A stretch of DNA of 61,688 nt from Spirogloea muscicola (taxonomy: Eukaryota; Streptophyta; Zygnematophyceae; Spirogloeales; Spirogloeaceae). The notes beneath the pieces are model-generated. The model did no database searches and was not told the origin of the DNA. It was given only the letters and a program-made list of their open reading frames with translations. A program made the position numbers and the translations under genes. Every line of letters starts with the position of its first letter. Within the stretch, counting starts at the first letter, position 1. The stretch spans positions 293,116 to 354,803 of the forward strand of contig WELB01000007.1 in assembly GCA_009602725.1 (NCBI GenBank), given 5' to 3'. Of this stretch, positions 9,533 to 22,200 are shown piece after piece.

Positions 9533-12500
9533 CTACAGCTTCAGGTCTGTCCGAGAAGCCCACTCAAAGATTGGGGAGTACACGCGGTCACCAAGTTCCT
9601 TGCCAGGCATGCCGGCAGCAATGCGTATTATGTCCTCCAAGAGGGCAAAGTTGCCCATAATGTCCACGTGACTTCCACTTTGCGTGCCCCTGCCCTCCAG
9701 CAAGCTACTGGGAGGCGAGTGCTCGTACTCTCGCACGTATGTTGCGGCACCTGATGGATTGAACCTGGTCTTGCCTCTCCATCCCTTGGCGCACATGAAG
9801 CCGGCACTGATAACAGGGATGGTCTCATCCCCATCCACGAAATGTGTGCCCTGCTTCAGGCAGGAGATGTGCTCGTACTCGTCCTTGCCATTCTGGGTCG
9901 CATTCTGGGGCTTGGGGAGAGGAGACTCCACCGTTGTGTTGATGCGGAAAGGAATGAAGCAGCGCTCATCAGGAGGTGCCACCTTGTAGACATAGGCGCG
10001 CTCAGTTGGCAAGCCAACGCCATACAGGCAGTAGACCTCCATGTCGGGCGCGTTTGGCAACCTGCAGGACAGGGCAGCATGTAAATCAGCCTTCCTCAGC
10101 CGCTCCTTCAGAGAAGCACTCCGTTTGGCACCACCAAAGTCGAGGCGCCTGTGTCCAGCAGTATCAGTAGGAGAGAACAGACAATGATGACCATTGACGG
10201 CTGAACTGAGAGTCGGACGGTTGATGCATAAGCTCTAGCAGTAAGGACTAGCAGTAAAAGCAGCAGGATGATAGAAGACTGATAAGGTTCAATGCTTTAG
10301 GAGGGCAACCTTGCAAGGAGCCTGACCATGCTTGCCGAGATACTTACGTGCTCTCTAAAGGATTGGTCCAGTACTTTGGTTTGTCATACTCCTTGCTGGA
10401 CAGGTCATCTGCAATGCCAAACCCGTAATTCGCATCTGCCCGCTGCATGAGTCTGGGCGCGACAAGCCTGAGCAGCTCAAGTATACCGCCGTCTCCCTTC
10501 TTGGCTCCAGGGCGCGGGTCCTTGCCAGCTGTGTAAACTCCGTGAGCAGCCACAGCCTGCACAGTCACATCGCTCAGCTCTCTGTACTCTGTCCAGGCAT
10601 CTCCGCAGCTCGCAACCTTCTCCTGCGCCGTCTTTGCATGCTTGTGCTGCACATGGACAAGGTAATGCCCACAGGTGCTAGGAATTAGAGTCACACAAAC
10701 TTAGAGCATGGAAACAACTTAAGAGAAGCTGGTAGTCTCTAACTTGCAGGCAGTTTGCAATGAAATGCTTTAAGACGCCCTCGCTTGTGACGGGTTTGTC
10801 TGCATTGCTTACTGGAAGGGCACGGGCACCAACTGCGGCAGCATGTGCACATGCATAAGATGCTGTGGCACATTGCAAACAGCGCCAAGGGGCGTCAACA
10901 GGGTAACCATGACAAGACAGGCTCAGCCTCACCTCGTGCAGAGCATTCTGATTGGCCTCCTGCAGCTCCAAAACCTTGTCCTTGTGCAGTTGGGCAAAGT
11001 CAGCACCAAACGACAGAAGTCGTCCAAAGTATGCCGGCGTCCTTCTAACTTGCCTTAGCTTCTCCTTTCCAGCATCACCCTCCTTCTTTGCAACGAAGGG
11101 GCCTGTCTTGGCGGTGCGGTTCTTGAAATCGTAGCAGGCATCGCCCTCTTCAGGTGACCAATCAAGCCCACCCCAGATGGTCTCGCCCCCCTTGGGTAGC
11201 ATGGACGCTGACGACTCCCAGGTCCTTGTAAGCTGGAGGAGAGTGGAGCCACAAGCATTAGAAGCTTGTCTGCTGATGCCCAATCTGACGCAAGTCAAAG
11301 GTGAGAATGCAATTAACTACTGTTGGCTACAAGCTGTGGGGGCTTTTCTGTGGAGCGCACGTGCAGTGCGATGTCTCAGCAACAATGCTACTAGCCGCAC
11401 AGCAGAAGCTGCTCCTGCATGACAGAAGGGCTCTGGTCTGCCCCTAAGATGTGGATCTGGTCTGCCACAGGGTTGCCAGCAAGCTTGCATGAGGCGGAGG
11501 CTCGACTATGATGGGGCTCACTTTCATGGCATACTGCAGCATCTGTATGTGGTCAATGACGCCTGGGGCGATGGATCTGCCAAGCGCAGCACAGCATCCT
11601 TCCACATTACAGTCTCTGTGCATCTATGCCGTGGTTGTGACCGAAAGGCAAGCCAGAGTGAAGAGCATGCAGGTGGTGTTGATTAGAACGACATTGTGGA
11701 GAGCCCTGCATATTCACTGGGCATCAGACTGGGTTTCAGCTGGAAGTTGCTCACAGGGCCACTGCAATGTCCTTCGCCTCGCAGGCAAAGACACCGGAGA
11801 AGACTTTGGGAGCTCCCAGGATTGGGCCGGCAATGTTGATGAGCGCGTGGACATGGTCGCTGACCCAGGTGGGGCCCCCTCCTCCTCCAGTCGGGGCAGG
11901 GGCCTCCACCCACTTGAGGAAGAAGGACAGCATCAAGCAGCCCATGGAGTGGGGTACAATGACCACCTTTTGGCCGTTACTCTTCACCATTGCCTCGATG
12001 TTGGCCTTCAGCCTGGTGAGGGTCCCATCCCTCTCCTGCCAAAGGTAAGAGAAGACAAGGTGACGGCCTTGTCGAGCGAGAGCTGAAGAGCTCAACAGAC
12101 ACTCAACTGTTGGACAGCGCTGCAGCAGCAATCCAGCCCCAGGCTTCTTGGAGAAAGGGGAGATCGGCGAGCACAGGATGCAGCTGTTGAAGCACGGGGC
12201 AATGCACAGCTCTAACTGAAGCTGCCTTTGGCTGACCAGCGTGGCAAAAGCGCCAGTCAGCCGTCCACCTCGGTTTTGGAAAAGGACAGGCGCCAGTCGT
12301 AGGACGCCATGTACATGCTGCGCTCGTCGTACCCGATCTTGGCCAGCTGCTCGATGAGCACGGCCCAGACGAAGTAGCCTGGCATGAAGTAGTCGGCGGC
12401 AATGAGGCCGCTGACGGGGCGCACGCGGATGCCGCGCGGATCCAGGCCGGTCTCATTGTCCAGCGCCATGTGATCGAGCCAGCAGAAGGGCCTGCAGAGC

Positions 12501-13140
12501 AGCTGCAGCTGGGGCGTGAGGAGAGCCGCCTGCACCACGACCAGCATGGCTGGGACTGCCGGCAGCTCCACACGGCCAGCTGCAAGGCTAGAAGGAGGCC
12601 ATTCCGATCGGATCGCCCAGGCCCGGTCGGCAGCGACAGAGGAGGGCAGAGGAGCGGGGGCGGTCACCGCTTGTAGGCGTCGCCAAAGGTGCCGCCCCAC
12701 AGGCGCTTGCGGAAGAGGCCGTTGGCGCAGGGGCGGTACTCCCAGAGCTCCAGGCCGCCGGTGACGATGCCGGGCACGAAGACGACGGGGTGGCGCACGG
12801 TGAGGCCCTCGCGGCGGAGGCGGACGCCGGGGGGGTCCGCAGCGGAGCCGGTGATCACCTCCGTCAGCTTCTCGCCGAGCGAGATGAGGTGCACCTCGGG
12901 CAGCAGGCGCACGAGCAGCAGCCCGGCGGTCCACAGCACCGCCACATTGCCCAGCGTCCAGCAGCACGAGTTGTAGCAGCCCCAGGAGCTGGCGCCCGAC
13001 CTCGCTTGGGGGCTGGGCTTGCGGGGCGGGGGTGGCTTGCCGGGCCCGGCGCCGTCGGCGGGGGGCCGGGGGCCGCTGCCGCTGTCGTCGCCGCCGCCGC
13101 CGCCGCTGCCGCCGCCGCGGCGGCGGCGCAGGAACTGCAT
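9533..13140 (-). CDS. PDAT: phospholipid:diacylglycerol acyltransferase (LCAT family)
   Basis: This enzyme moves an acyl group from a phospholipid to diacylglycerol to make triacylglycerol, independently of acyl-CoA, typically in the ER. Seven exons on the minus strand close in phase: 12668-13140, 12269-12491, 11755-12035, 11522-11576, 10933-11232, 10348-10646 and 9533-10061. They give 719 aa, slightly longer than plant PDAT1. The N-terminus is basic and Gly-rich (R-R-R-R-G-G-G), followed by one membrane segment (about residues 56-75, V-A-V-L-W-T-A-G-L-L-L-V). Then come H-P-V-V-F-V-P-G-I-V-T-G-G-L-E-L-W and the family's lid region, R-P-F-C-W-L-D-H. The nucleophile Ser is in P-H-S-M-G (exon 3), the acid Asp in D-G-D-E-T-I-P and the His in S-H-V-D-I-M-G (exon 7). 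All three are present, so the enzyme looks active. Nothing overlaps it, and retroelement debris begins about 110 bp upstream. Confidence 0.95.
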
Positions 13141-13249
13141 GGCGGGTCGGGGGAAAGGAAAAGCGGCTGCTGAAATGAAAGAATCGGCTGTGAAATGCCA
13201 GCCAGATGCATACAGGTGTTCCTGACGGAGCCAAAGGCTAGGCAGACAG

Positions 13250-13370
13250 GGCGCCCTCAATACCCCCGTGTCAGCAGTAGGAAGTCAGATGAGCTGAGGG
13301 GAGGAAGAGCAACCCCGCTGCGCAAGCCAGAGGCTGCTGCAAGGGCGCGACCAGCGCGGCGGTGCAAAGC
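13250..13370 (-). repeat. retroelement coding tail, cut by the assembly gap
   Basis: Minus-strand reading gives A-L-H-R-R-A-G-R-A-L-A-A-A-S-G and then L-L-T-R-G-Y-stop at about 13258, the shared C-terminal peptide. The upstream part is lost in the run of N. Confidence 0.75.
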
Positions 13371-13575
13371 NNNNNNNNNNNNNNNNNNNNNNNNNNNNNN
13401 NNNNNNNNNNNNNNNNNNNNNNNNNNNNNNNNNNNNNNNNNNNNNNNNNNNNNNNNNNNNNNNNNNNNNNNNNNNNNNNNNNNNNNNNNNNNNNNNNNNN
13501 NNNNNNNNNNNNNNNNNNNNNNNNNNNNNNNNNNNNNNNNNNNNNNNNNNNNNNNNNNNNNNNNNNNNNNNNNNN
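13371..13575. other. assembly gap (205 N)
   Basis: This is a run of N. The left flank is a minus-strand copy and the right flank a plus-strand copy of the same retroelement tail, so the gap sits between inverted copies. Confidence 0.97.
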
Positions 13576-13965
13576 CGCATGCGCTTGGCCGTCTCGCTGC
13601 AGAGGTCTATGGCCCGCGCGCTGCACCTGCGTGCAGGCAGAGCCCTCGCTGCTGCCTCTGGCTCTGGCCAGGGGACCCGCTTCCAGGAACGCAGTCTCTC
13701 TGACCTGAGGCTGCTTAGCAGGGGTTACTGAGTGCTTCGTAGCTGCTTCGTTTCTTTTCTGTGCTTGTTGTTCTTCGTACTTCCCCTGGCCCCTTCTCGT
13801 CCTTTGTACATCCTTTTCTGGGCTGGCTTTTTCCAGCCCCTATCCTCAATGGGCGAGCCCTTCTCGCTTTATGGGCGAGCACTTTCTTAGCACTCCGGCT
13901 CCTTCAGTCCTTGTCCATTCCTCTGGGCCTCTCACAGCCACCAGTCAATCTGGCCGCGCTTTCTT
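13576..13965 (+). repeat. retroelement tail with 3' UTR, plus a second UTR fragment
   Basis: The coding end runs from 13576 to the stop at 13731 (R-M-R-L-A-V-S-L-Q-R-S-M-A-R-A-L-H-L-R, ending L-L-S-R-G-Y). The 3' UTR follows with a perfect hairpin GGGCTGG (13820-13826), loop CTTTTT, CCAGCCC (13833-13839), then GGGCGAGCCC at 13851-13860. From about 13885 a type C fragment follows (CCTTCAGTCCTTGTCCATTC ... CCACCAGTCAATCTGGCCGCG). Confidence 0.78.
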
Positions 13966-13994
13966 CTTTCGTTGAGGAATGGAGTGCGTAATGA

Positions 13995-14420
13995 GTAGTG
14001 GAGGGCCTGATTGGCCTAGTGCTAAGGCAAGCACATCGACAGCATGTACATCACCTGCCGTTAAGCTGACCCGCTCAGTAACCACGAGTAAACACGTGGA
14101 GGTCGCCACCTGAAAGAAATGGCTCGCCCATAGGAGACGAGGGGCTAGCAAAGCCAGCCCAGAAAAGAATGGACAATATCTGCAGGCCACAAAGGCCACA
14201 GACCGGTGCCAGAAAAGAAAACACACCAGGACACGTAATGATGCAAGGTGGATGCTCAGTATCCACAAGTGAGCAACAGCAAATCAGAGTAAATCGAAGC
14301 AGGAAAAGCGGCACTCCGCTGAGACCCCGAGGCAGCAGCCTCCTGAAAGAAGGGCTCACCCATTGAGGATAGGGGCTGGAAAAAGCCAGCCCAAAAAAGT
14401 ATGAACCGAAAAGGGAGGCG
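13995..14420 (-). repeat. stacked minus-strand retroelement 3' ends
   Basis: A type B 3' UTR (GGAGGGCCTGATTGGCC ... GTTAAGCTGACCCGCTCAG) lies at 14000-14105. A UTR with CCAGCCCAGAAAAGAATGG is at about 14120-14240, and a type E or A end is at 14265-14410. The last has hairpin GGGCTGG (14373-14379) / CCAGCCC (14386-14392). Between 14420 and 14810 there is only a short GAGAGCCACTTCC-like remnant near 14678-14690 and GC-rich sequence. Confidence 0.65.
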
Positions 14421-14810
14421 AAGCAAGCCCGGACACAGTGCAAGAAGAACAACAGTCTATAGGGTCTCAATAAAGTGCACAAGACGGAAGGAGAGGAGCA
14501 AACCGAGGGAGCGGACCGAGGCGCCTGCTGCCACCCCGCTTGCGCCGCGCCTGTGGCTCACGAGCCGAAGCGGCGGGCTTGCGCGCTTCGCGGATTGGGG
14601 CTTGGCGGCTCGGGGCTCAGGCGAAGGCTCGGGCTTGCTCATCCTGGTCGGGTTGGCCTTGCCCCCGTTCGGAGAGCCACTTCCGCGTTGTCTCGCAGAG
14701 ACCGTCAGCTGGCTGTGGAACGCCAGCCCGAAGTGTATCGGCAGCCCTCGCCCCGTTCGCCAGAGCCGGTCTCCTACTCTCCGGCTCGCGGGCCTCGCCG
14801 TCGGGCCGCC

Positions 14811-15635
14811 ATGGCCGGCCCTGCCGGCGGCGCGCACGGGCAGGCGTACGCCGGGCTGACGCTGCACGCGCCCAAGCGCTGGCACGTCCTCGTCGGGTCC
14901 GGCATGTGCGCCACCATGTGGTGCGCGCCCGCCGCCGCTCATGTGCTTGCCGCTGGGCTTGGCCCCTCGGGGGGCCCTCCTCCATCTCCCAGCACACACT
15001 CCAGCCATGCTGCCGCTCACGCTCCCGCGCGCGCCCGCCTGCCAGGTTCTGGGTGCTGTACCGCGCCAAGCAGGACATGCCCGTGCTGCTGGTGAGCGCC
15101 GCCTGGCCGCCCTCCGCTGCTCTGCCGGCTCCCCTCTCCCCCGGCCCCCGGCGCGCTTCACTCGGCGCCGGCCTTGAGGCCGAGCCTTCGCTGATCGCCC
15201 ATTGTGGAGGTGGTGGACTCCGTGGACCTCGTCCACTCAGCAGGTCACTCGGCAGCACTCTGCAGCTGAGCTTTCGGCTGGCGCCGCTTGCAGGGCTGGA
15301 GGCATCCCTGGGAGGGCCACCATGGGGGCGATCACGGGCACAGCGACCACCACGCCGAGGTTGGTGGCCCTCTTGCCTCCCCTCTCCGCCTGGAACCTCG
15401 GGCTCTTTCTGCTCTCCTTGACAGTCAGCTCCCTGTACTCCTAGTGGGACGTATCTCTTACAGGGGCCACGTGGCTTCCCTTCCTTCCTCGCCGTTCCTC
15501 CAGTCAGGTTCACTGCAGCACCCAGTCATGCATCCCTTGTCTGACGATGACAGCCGGAGGGTGTGTGCAATCTGCAGCACCAAGCTCTGTGCTGCTCCGC
15601 CCTGTGCTCACTCAGTGGCTGTTAGCTCGTGGTAG
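14811..15635 (+). CDS. NDUFB2: mitochondrial complex I subunit NDUFB2-like
   Basis: This is a small accessory subunit of the membrane arm of NADH:ubiquinone oxidoreductase. Exon 1 is 14811-14920, exon 2 is 15046-15091 and exon 3 starts at 15294, all GT-AG with phase kept. The start ATG lies in a GCCATGG context. The protein reads Y-A-G-L-T-L-H-A-P-K-R-W-H, then C-A-T-M-W, then F-W-V-L-Y-R-A-K-Q-D-M-P-V-L-L, then G-W-R-H-P-W-E-G-H and a His/Gly/Asp-rich end. This is the plant NDUFB2 layout. In plants the protein stops soon after the His-rich end. Here the recognisable part ends at 15359 and no in-frame stop comes until 15633-15635. Either a further intron starts at 15360 (GTTGGT) or there is an unusual C-terminal extension. 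The end coordinate is therefore provisional. Confidence 0.85.
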
Positions 15636-15639
15636 TCGA

Positions 15640-16279
15640 CCTTGCGTCAGCTAACTTCATTGGTGCAAGCTGCAGGAGCACTGAGCCCCTCCCAAGGACT
15701 GCAACCAGAGTTAGAGTCCCACGGAGCTGCATCTTGTCCACTCCAATGTCAGCATCTCTTTCTACGAGTTGCAGCAAGTCGCGCTCCACCTCTCCTTGCT
15801 CTTGCAGGCTGACTCTCGGCCCACAGGCAGCTCAGAAGTCGTGCACCTACCCTGCAACATGCTGATGCATTCCTACATCATTACTGCTTGAGTCACATGA
15901 ACCCCGTGGCCATTTTAACCACCCTTGGTGCTGACACAGAAGAGTGGTTCACTCTTGACAAGAGACTCTTAGAGTGAACAGCAATGCTTATAGTGGTCAT
16001 TTCTGGCCCCTGCTGTCTACTCTCTGAAGCTGTCAAAAGGCACTAGCACAAAGTTTAGACATTCGTATGCAGGAGTACAGCAGAAGCCAACAACGGTGTC
16101 TGAAAGGCCGGCACAAGATGCAAGTCCAAGAATGCGTTACATGATCAGCAAACATTGAGAGGATGTACTCTCTAGCTGAGCAATCCAAGTACACACGCAC
16201 ACAATTCAATATTGGATTCCTGATATGCTTTGAATAATGGGTGTTACATATGACTATCTCTCAAAAATGTACATGAGAA
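15640..16279. other. intergenic stretch, nothing recognised
   Basis: No exon, repeat copy or RNA gene is recognised. This probably holds the 3' UTRs of two convergent genes, NDUFB2 (+) and the lipase (-). Confidence 0.5.
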
Positions 16280-19200
16280 TCATGGCCTTCTGAAGACAGA
16301 TGCGGTGCTCGCAAAGATTGCTGCCATTACACCTAAACCAGCTCCTACAGCTGCACCAACGGCAGCTGCTGCAAGAGCTGGCTTGTTGCCCCGCCCCTCC
16401 CTCAACGCCATGTCTGCCTCCACCGCAGTGTGCCTCTCCATGGCTGCCTTGGCCACTCCCTGCGACACATTCCTACACACAACTCCTATCACTGGACTGC
16501 CCATTGAGGGTGCACGATCAGAGGGACTGCCCATTGAGGGTGCACAATCAGCTGACCAATAGCAATTAGCATACCTTCATCTGTATGCCTGTGAAGACCA
16601 AGTGGACTAACACGAACCTGCAAAGCTTCCTCCTCAGCCTCACGAAGCACGTTGTGCACCACGTGCTGAAGCTCCTGCACCCCTTCCACAGGAAGAAGCG
16701 CTTCCCTCCTCCGGAATGGAAGTTGAACTAGATAAGTGGGAGCATGCATCAGCAATGAGGCTGTTCCTTGCAGCCCGTGCACCTGTGCAGTTGCACTGCC
16801 AGCTGTTCCACTCTCCTTGCCTGTTCCGTAAACACTATATGGACAGGAATTGACCACAGCTGCTGACGTCCTCGGGAACCTGTAACAAACAGAAAGGGTC
16901 GCAGAAGCTCATGAGTTGCATGCTTCAGCGAGCTTGTCAGGCAGTTGCACTTTGGATTGACAAGAGATGCTCTGCTCATCATGCTCCTAGGCATCCGACG
17001 AAGCTGTCACTTAGCTTGCGGCCTTACCCATACGTATTCTCAACAGAATTGACTGCTTGTTGTCGTCGGTCTGCGCTTGCAGCAAATTTGTTTGTAATTG
17101 CCAATAGCACTGGCACGCCAGCTGCAGTCACCTCATCTAAAAGCACTGACAGAGCTGGCCTTGACTGGCCTGATTCACTAGCGGGGGGATCGTGAAAACT
17201 CCTATCGGAGGTACGACGAAGCATTGGAACTTTGTGCGCAAGATTGTGCACAAGAACAACAAGGTCCACCCTCTTCCCTAGCATCCCAGCCTTACGCGAC
17301 AGCTCCTGTCGCAAGTGGAAGGCCTCTCCAGCGAGGTCCTGTCATTCCAAGTAGCAAATGCACACTCACCACTTCAGAGAGTGATTGACAAAATCCCTAC
17401 AACTTGCACGAGAACCCTCCAAATGGTTCCTCGAGAGTGCAGCCTGAAGAACACCCACACACAGTGCACCTGGAGGTTGACACCAAAGCCATCCACGTAA
17501 CCAACACCAGCAGAGACACCCTCTCGCCAATCCATATCAGGTAGCACACCGCTATCGATCGAGCTAACAGTGGCTCCCCCTTCCTGCCCCAGCAAAGCAC
17601 AATATAGCGAAGTCTTTCCTGCACCCTAAAAAAGGCATTCAAATGCCTACTTCAGTACTGGCAAACACAACCAGCATTCCACATATCACAGCACACCTGC
17701 ACCAGATTGAATTGCTAGCACAGAACTACTGACCTCCAAGCCCAATAAACGGACCCGGCGAAGGCGCATGGCAACAGCGTGGGAGTCATCTATGAAATCA
17801 GAACTGCAATGTATAATGACTTCAGCAGCAGCTTCGTCATCCCCAAAACCAAGCTGGGCATGCAGTGGCAACTCCGGCTCCTCGGCCCTGTCCACCAGCT
17901 CGCTTGAGGGGGCCGACCCCATTGAAGCCTTGCCGCTGAGCCTAGCAAACAAGTCTCTCCATCTCACCCTTGACACGTGCTGCTGCCCATCATGTTGTCC
18001 TTTCATCGAGGACTTTGGCAAGCTAGGCACATCCAAGGCTTTATTCCGACATAAGTTCCCAGTTCCTTGTCTGGGAGCTGCTCGCAGAAGGTTGAACCAG
18101 CCACGTGCGCCCTCGGTGCTTGAGAGCGAGGGCACGTCAGTTAACATGCCATCCACCACTACCTCCAGCTCACGTTCCTCCTCTGCTTGAGCTGGAGGAG
18201 CACGCCGTAAGGGAGGCCCAATCTGGAGTCGCATTGTCTGCAGAGGCTGAGGATTGTTTGATGGCAGGTCCTGGTGAATGGGTGGCGGACTGGCTGGTAT
18301 GTCCAACATGGTGGAGCACCTGCCAAGGAAACGACATGCAACCTATAAACGGCCGAGGCACGTTGGTAAAGTACCAAGGCAGGCGGACCCATCCAAGCAT
18401 CCAAAGTATAGCTAGGAGACGTGCGGCCTCCGCGCCTCACCAGCGACCATTCACGCATGCCCTGACGAGTGAGCACAAGTGCAGGCCCCTGCCCTGGACG
18501 TCTACTTTGATAGAATTTGATCCATTCTCTGCTGGAACTCCTGTCCAACCAATCGGCACCACTGATGTTGCAGCGCGTATCTTCAACCCCTCTGCCAGCT
18601 GACCAGCTACCACTGGAGGCATGCGTATGCCTGTCATCCATTCGTAGATGCCAGGAAAGTTCTCCTTGATGGCCACCGGCAAAGCCATGCCGTCCTCAGC
18701 CATGTGCATCTCGTACATTCTGGCAGAGGACAGGGTTGGCAACAACTAATGCCTCAAACTAAAGAGGTACTCTAATACAGTACTCCACCTCCAGGATGAA
18801 TGTCAAGGGAGTCCATGTACAGTTGCTCATCTTCCCTCTAGTACATTCTTGGAGGACTTCTGATGAGCCATAAACCACAAGCATACCACTAGCCATAGGT
18901 TGTCACGGGAGCCAATGGCAAGCAATGTAATAAGCACCCTTGCAAATCGGACTTACTTTTGAAAACGAGCACGATAGGAACTCATTGTGTGAGAAGCAAA
19001 GCGCTCCCTCAACTCCGTCAGAAACGATTGCATCTACATGCAAAAGTAATACAGTCATGCCACATACATCAGCAATGACACCGGCTAATCCATGATGTGC
19101 ATAAACAGCTGCCAGGCCACTGCCAACCAGCTCACATGCTGCACTACCGTGTCCTGCTGGCTGACCTGACGAGATCTGTGTCATCATTGTACTAACTACA

Positions 19201-22200
19201 CTTACCGTTGAAAGTCGCGAAAACTCAGTCGCCGATAGGCGTTCAGCGGTCTTTGGGTGGAGGAGATAGAGCTGCAAGTGTCAGGTTAACCCAGGAGCGA
19301 ACAGGAATGGTTAGACCTTGTTGAAATGAAACTTTCACGAAAACATCCAGCAGTCGTGCTTGCCTTTCTGCGCAAGGTCAGCAAATCTCAAAGGTTCTCT
19401 CAAGAGAACGTCTCAGCAGAGTTGCAAAAGCCTATTCTGCCACAAGACGACCGATTAAAGTAGTAGGCGCACCTGTCCAAAGGGTACATAGGATGGAAAG
19501 GAAGGCAGTCGACTCTGCCATGTGTGGCTGAACTGGTTGACATTTCTTGTCTGAGTACTTGCTTCCCCTTCCGCTTGACTCTCAGGCCTCTTGGTTGTAA
19601 CAGGGTCAGCCACATCGAGTGCAGTATCCTGTAGTCCTGCTGGCCTTACTGTTGCCCTCTCTTGATCCTCCTTGATGACCATAGTTGGTGAAACGACAGG
19701 CGGAGACACTGTGCTTGTAAGTGCCATTCCCTTCTCCCCACTGCCTCCACGTGCACCTTTCGGAATCTGGAGCCACTGAAATTGGCCTTGCGCTCTTGCA
19801 AGCGGCACAAGCTTGTGAACTCTCCACAAACTCCTCCGTGACGGCTCAGCTGCATCTCCTGATCTTCGTCTGTCATCATCCCTCCTTTCATCATCTGCGG
19901 TAGCCCTTGACCTGTCCTTGCTCTCGGGAGTCGGCGTCACTAAGTTCACTCCTACTACCAAAGGCGGCTGCTGTTTGGCCAGGGTTACGTTTCCTGCTGG
20001 TTCAGCAGATGGCTGGAGACGGTAATGCTCAAAATAGGCTGGCGAAAGAAGGCGAGGCACAATGTCTTCTGGGATGCAGTATGACCTGAAATATCGCTGC
20101 CAGCCTCTCTTGTGGACGTAGCTGGCCCAAGTCACACAGTACTGCTTGAGTGAGTAGGCCATCTGAAACAGAGGAAGAACAACGAAGGGCATCCCTCCAC
20201 TCCCTCCACATGCACCATCTCAGGCCTGCTTTGTCTTCCAAGCAAAAGTGAAGGCCGTGACTTGGAAAGCTCACTCTCGCAGAGCAGCATTGCCAACAGG
20301 TGGCTGGGAGAAGGTTATGCACTTGATGTCTGGCCGTCGTGACTTGGGCATTGTTGCTGAACTGAGGGCTCTAAGAATGCCCAGAGTTGATAGAACAGCA
20401 ACCTGCAAGACATGCAATCAATATGTCACTGTGGTCTTGCTTGTCTTCCCTGCCCGCCGGACTCTTGTGTTTCAGTCTAGGGTTTATGGTAGAGGGTTAA
20501 GGTCTGGGGTCAAAGATTCAATGCCGACTGCGCTTCAGAGTAGTCAAGCTGTTCTGTGGGATGGCCTGGAGGACAAGCTCACCGCTCCTCCTAGGGAGTG
20601 GCCACAGAGGACAAGATTCTGCTCCCTCTTCTGGGCCAACCTGTACAGCTCCAAGACAGGTATGCTCCTTGCTCTGGCCAGAAAGCCCTGCAGCTCACGC
20701 ACACATCACCTTGGAGTCTCAGCAATCACAGTGCTTTGCTGACAACCAGTTACGCATCCAAACCTGCTGATGAGTTCAATACTTTGCAGAGAGCGGACAG
20801 ACGCAAGGAAGACGAGCCTGTTTGCTTGCCGCAAAAGAGTTTAGACAAGAAGGGAATAGCAGTGAGAAGCATTGAGTCTAGAGCTTGCCAGGGAGACTGC
20901 TGCACATCCTCCACTCACTTCGTCCGCCAATACATGAGACTAGCAATCTCTTGTAGCCTGCGGTGTCATAGGGCCTGACTACAAGAACAATCTTATGCAG
21001 TGCAAGCACTGGCTGTTTGGTACTGAGACATACACGGTGGGCTGCAGGCCGAGGTCCTCTATGATGTCGTCTCCGTGGTACAGAGACCACCTCCTGCCTC
21101 TTGGCAGAGCCTGCGAGAGCGACAGAGTGAGCCAGCTGCCCCTGAGCAGACCCCGGAATGGCCTCGTACTCGTCGCTCTCAAAAGGGAGAGTATCCTGGA
21201 GCACATTTGCATCTGCCATGTAGTCCCTGCACGCCCTCATAAGAGGCTCGACATGAGAGGCGCGCCCAGGTGGTATGCACACAGTCAGGGCTTCAATCCC
21301 AGCGGGAGCAGGTAAACCCAGTGAAGAGGCAGCTCGCCCAGGCAAGCACCTTACAGAATACCGTGTGAGCAGATGCGGAGGGGAAGCCAAGGCCTGCAGT
21401 GCTGCCACTGCTATGTTGGTCCGGTCGATGGACAGGGCTGAATATGTGCTTTGAGAGACTCACCTGTAATGTTTGGTCCCCACGAAGGTGGCAAAGAGAG
21501 TGTCTCCAGCGACCGCCAAGACATACCTGTGACAAGTGCAATCGAGCATCATAATCAGCATGGGAGGCCTGCCTGCGACTGCAATCGCTGCCAGGGGAAG
21601 AGGAGCCTTGCAAGCATGCAGACGAACGCTGGGAAGGCAGAAAAAAGTGCCTGTGCGGAACGTGGTCCAGCGACATCTGCACCCTCTCCAACTTCACCAG
21701 ATCACCCCCAAAGTCCGCCTTGAAGCGATTGAGAGCGCTGAGGAACTCCGCCTGCGGCCTCTGCAGCTCCAATTGCCACATTGCACGCTGTCCTTCGGTC
21801 ATCGAGGCGATGCCCGTGGCAAGGAGCTCTAAATCGAGCTCGTCACCACGTGGCAAGGCCGGGTAGGTGTCCGAGCAGGAGAAGCGCAGAGGGCACCTCG
21901 AAGGCGACCCCCTGCTCTGGCCTCGCCCTGGTGAGGCGTACATCAGCGGCGGGAAGGTGCGCCATGGCCCAGCACGCGGGCGAGCACCGCAAGGTGCAGC
22001 TGCCGCAAGCAGCTGGTCGAGCGCGGGCTCGGCTCGAGGCGGAGCTGCACCTTGTAGACGCACTCGGAGAGGACCATGGCGCCGAGGATGTCCTCCAGGT
22101 CGGAGACGCTGTCGGCCTTGACGGCGTCGCAGAGCGCCCGCAGCCGCTCCCTCTTCTTTGCCTCTGCAGCGAGGGAGCCGGAGGTGCCAAAAAGAGAGTC

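Noticed and set aside
12790-13173. Long plus-strand Gly/Ala-rich open frame opposite PDAT exon 1
   Set aside because: It is the shadow of a GCC/GGC-rich coding exon on the minus strand. PDAT exon 1 has conserved motifs and clean splice phase; the opposite frame has none.
14457-15513. Long Arg/Ala/Gly-rich frames on the minus strand around NDUFB2
   Set aside because: GC-rich antisense readings with no motif. The plus strand carries a recognisable three-exon complex I gene there.
16305-16562. Plus-strand Ala/Pro-rich frames at the lipase 3' end
   Set aside because: Antisense to the Gly/Ala-rich C-terminal exon of the lipase gene, which has a consistent minus-strand frame and stop.
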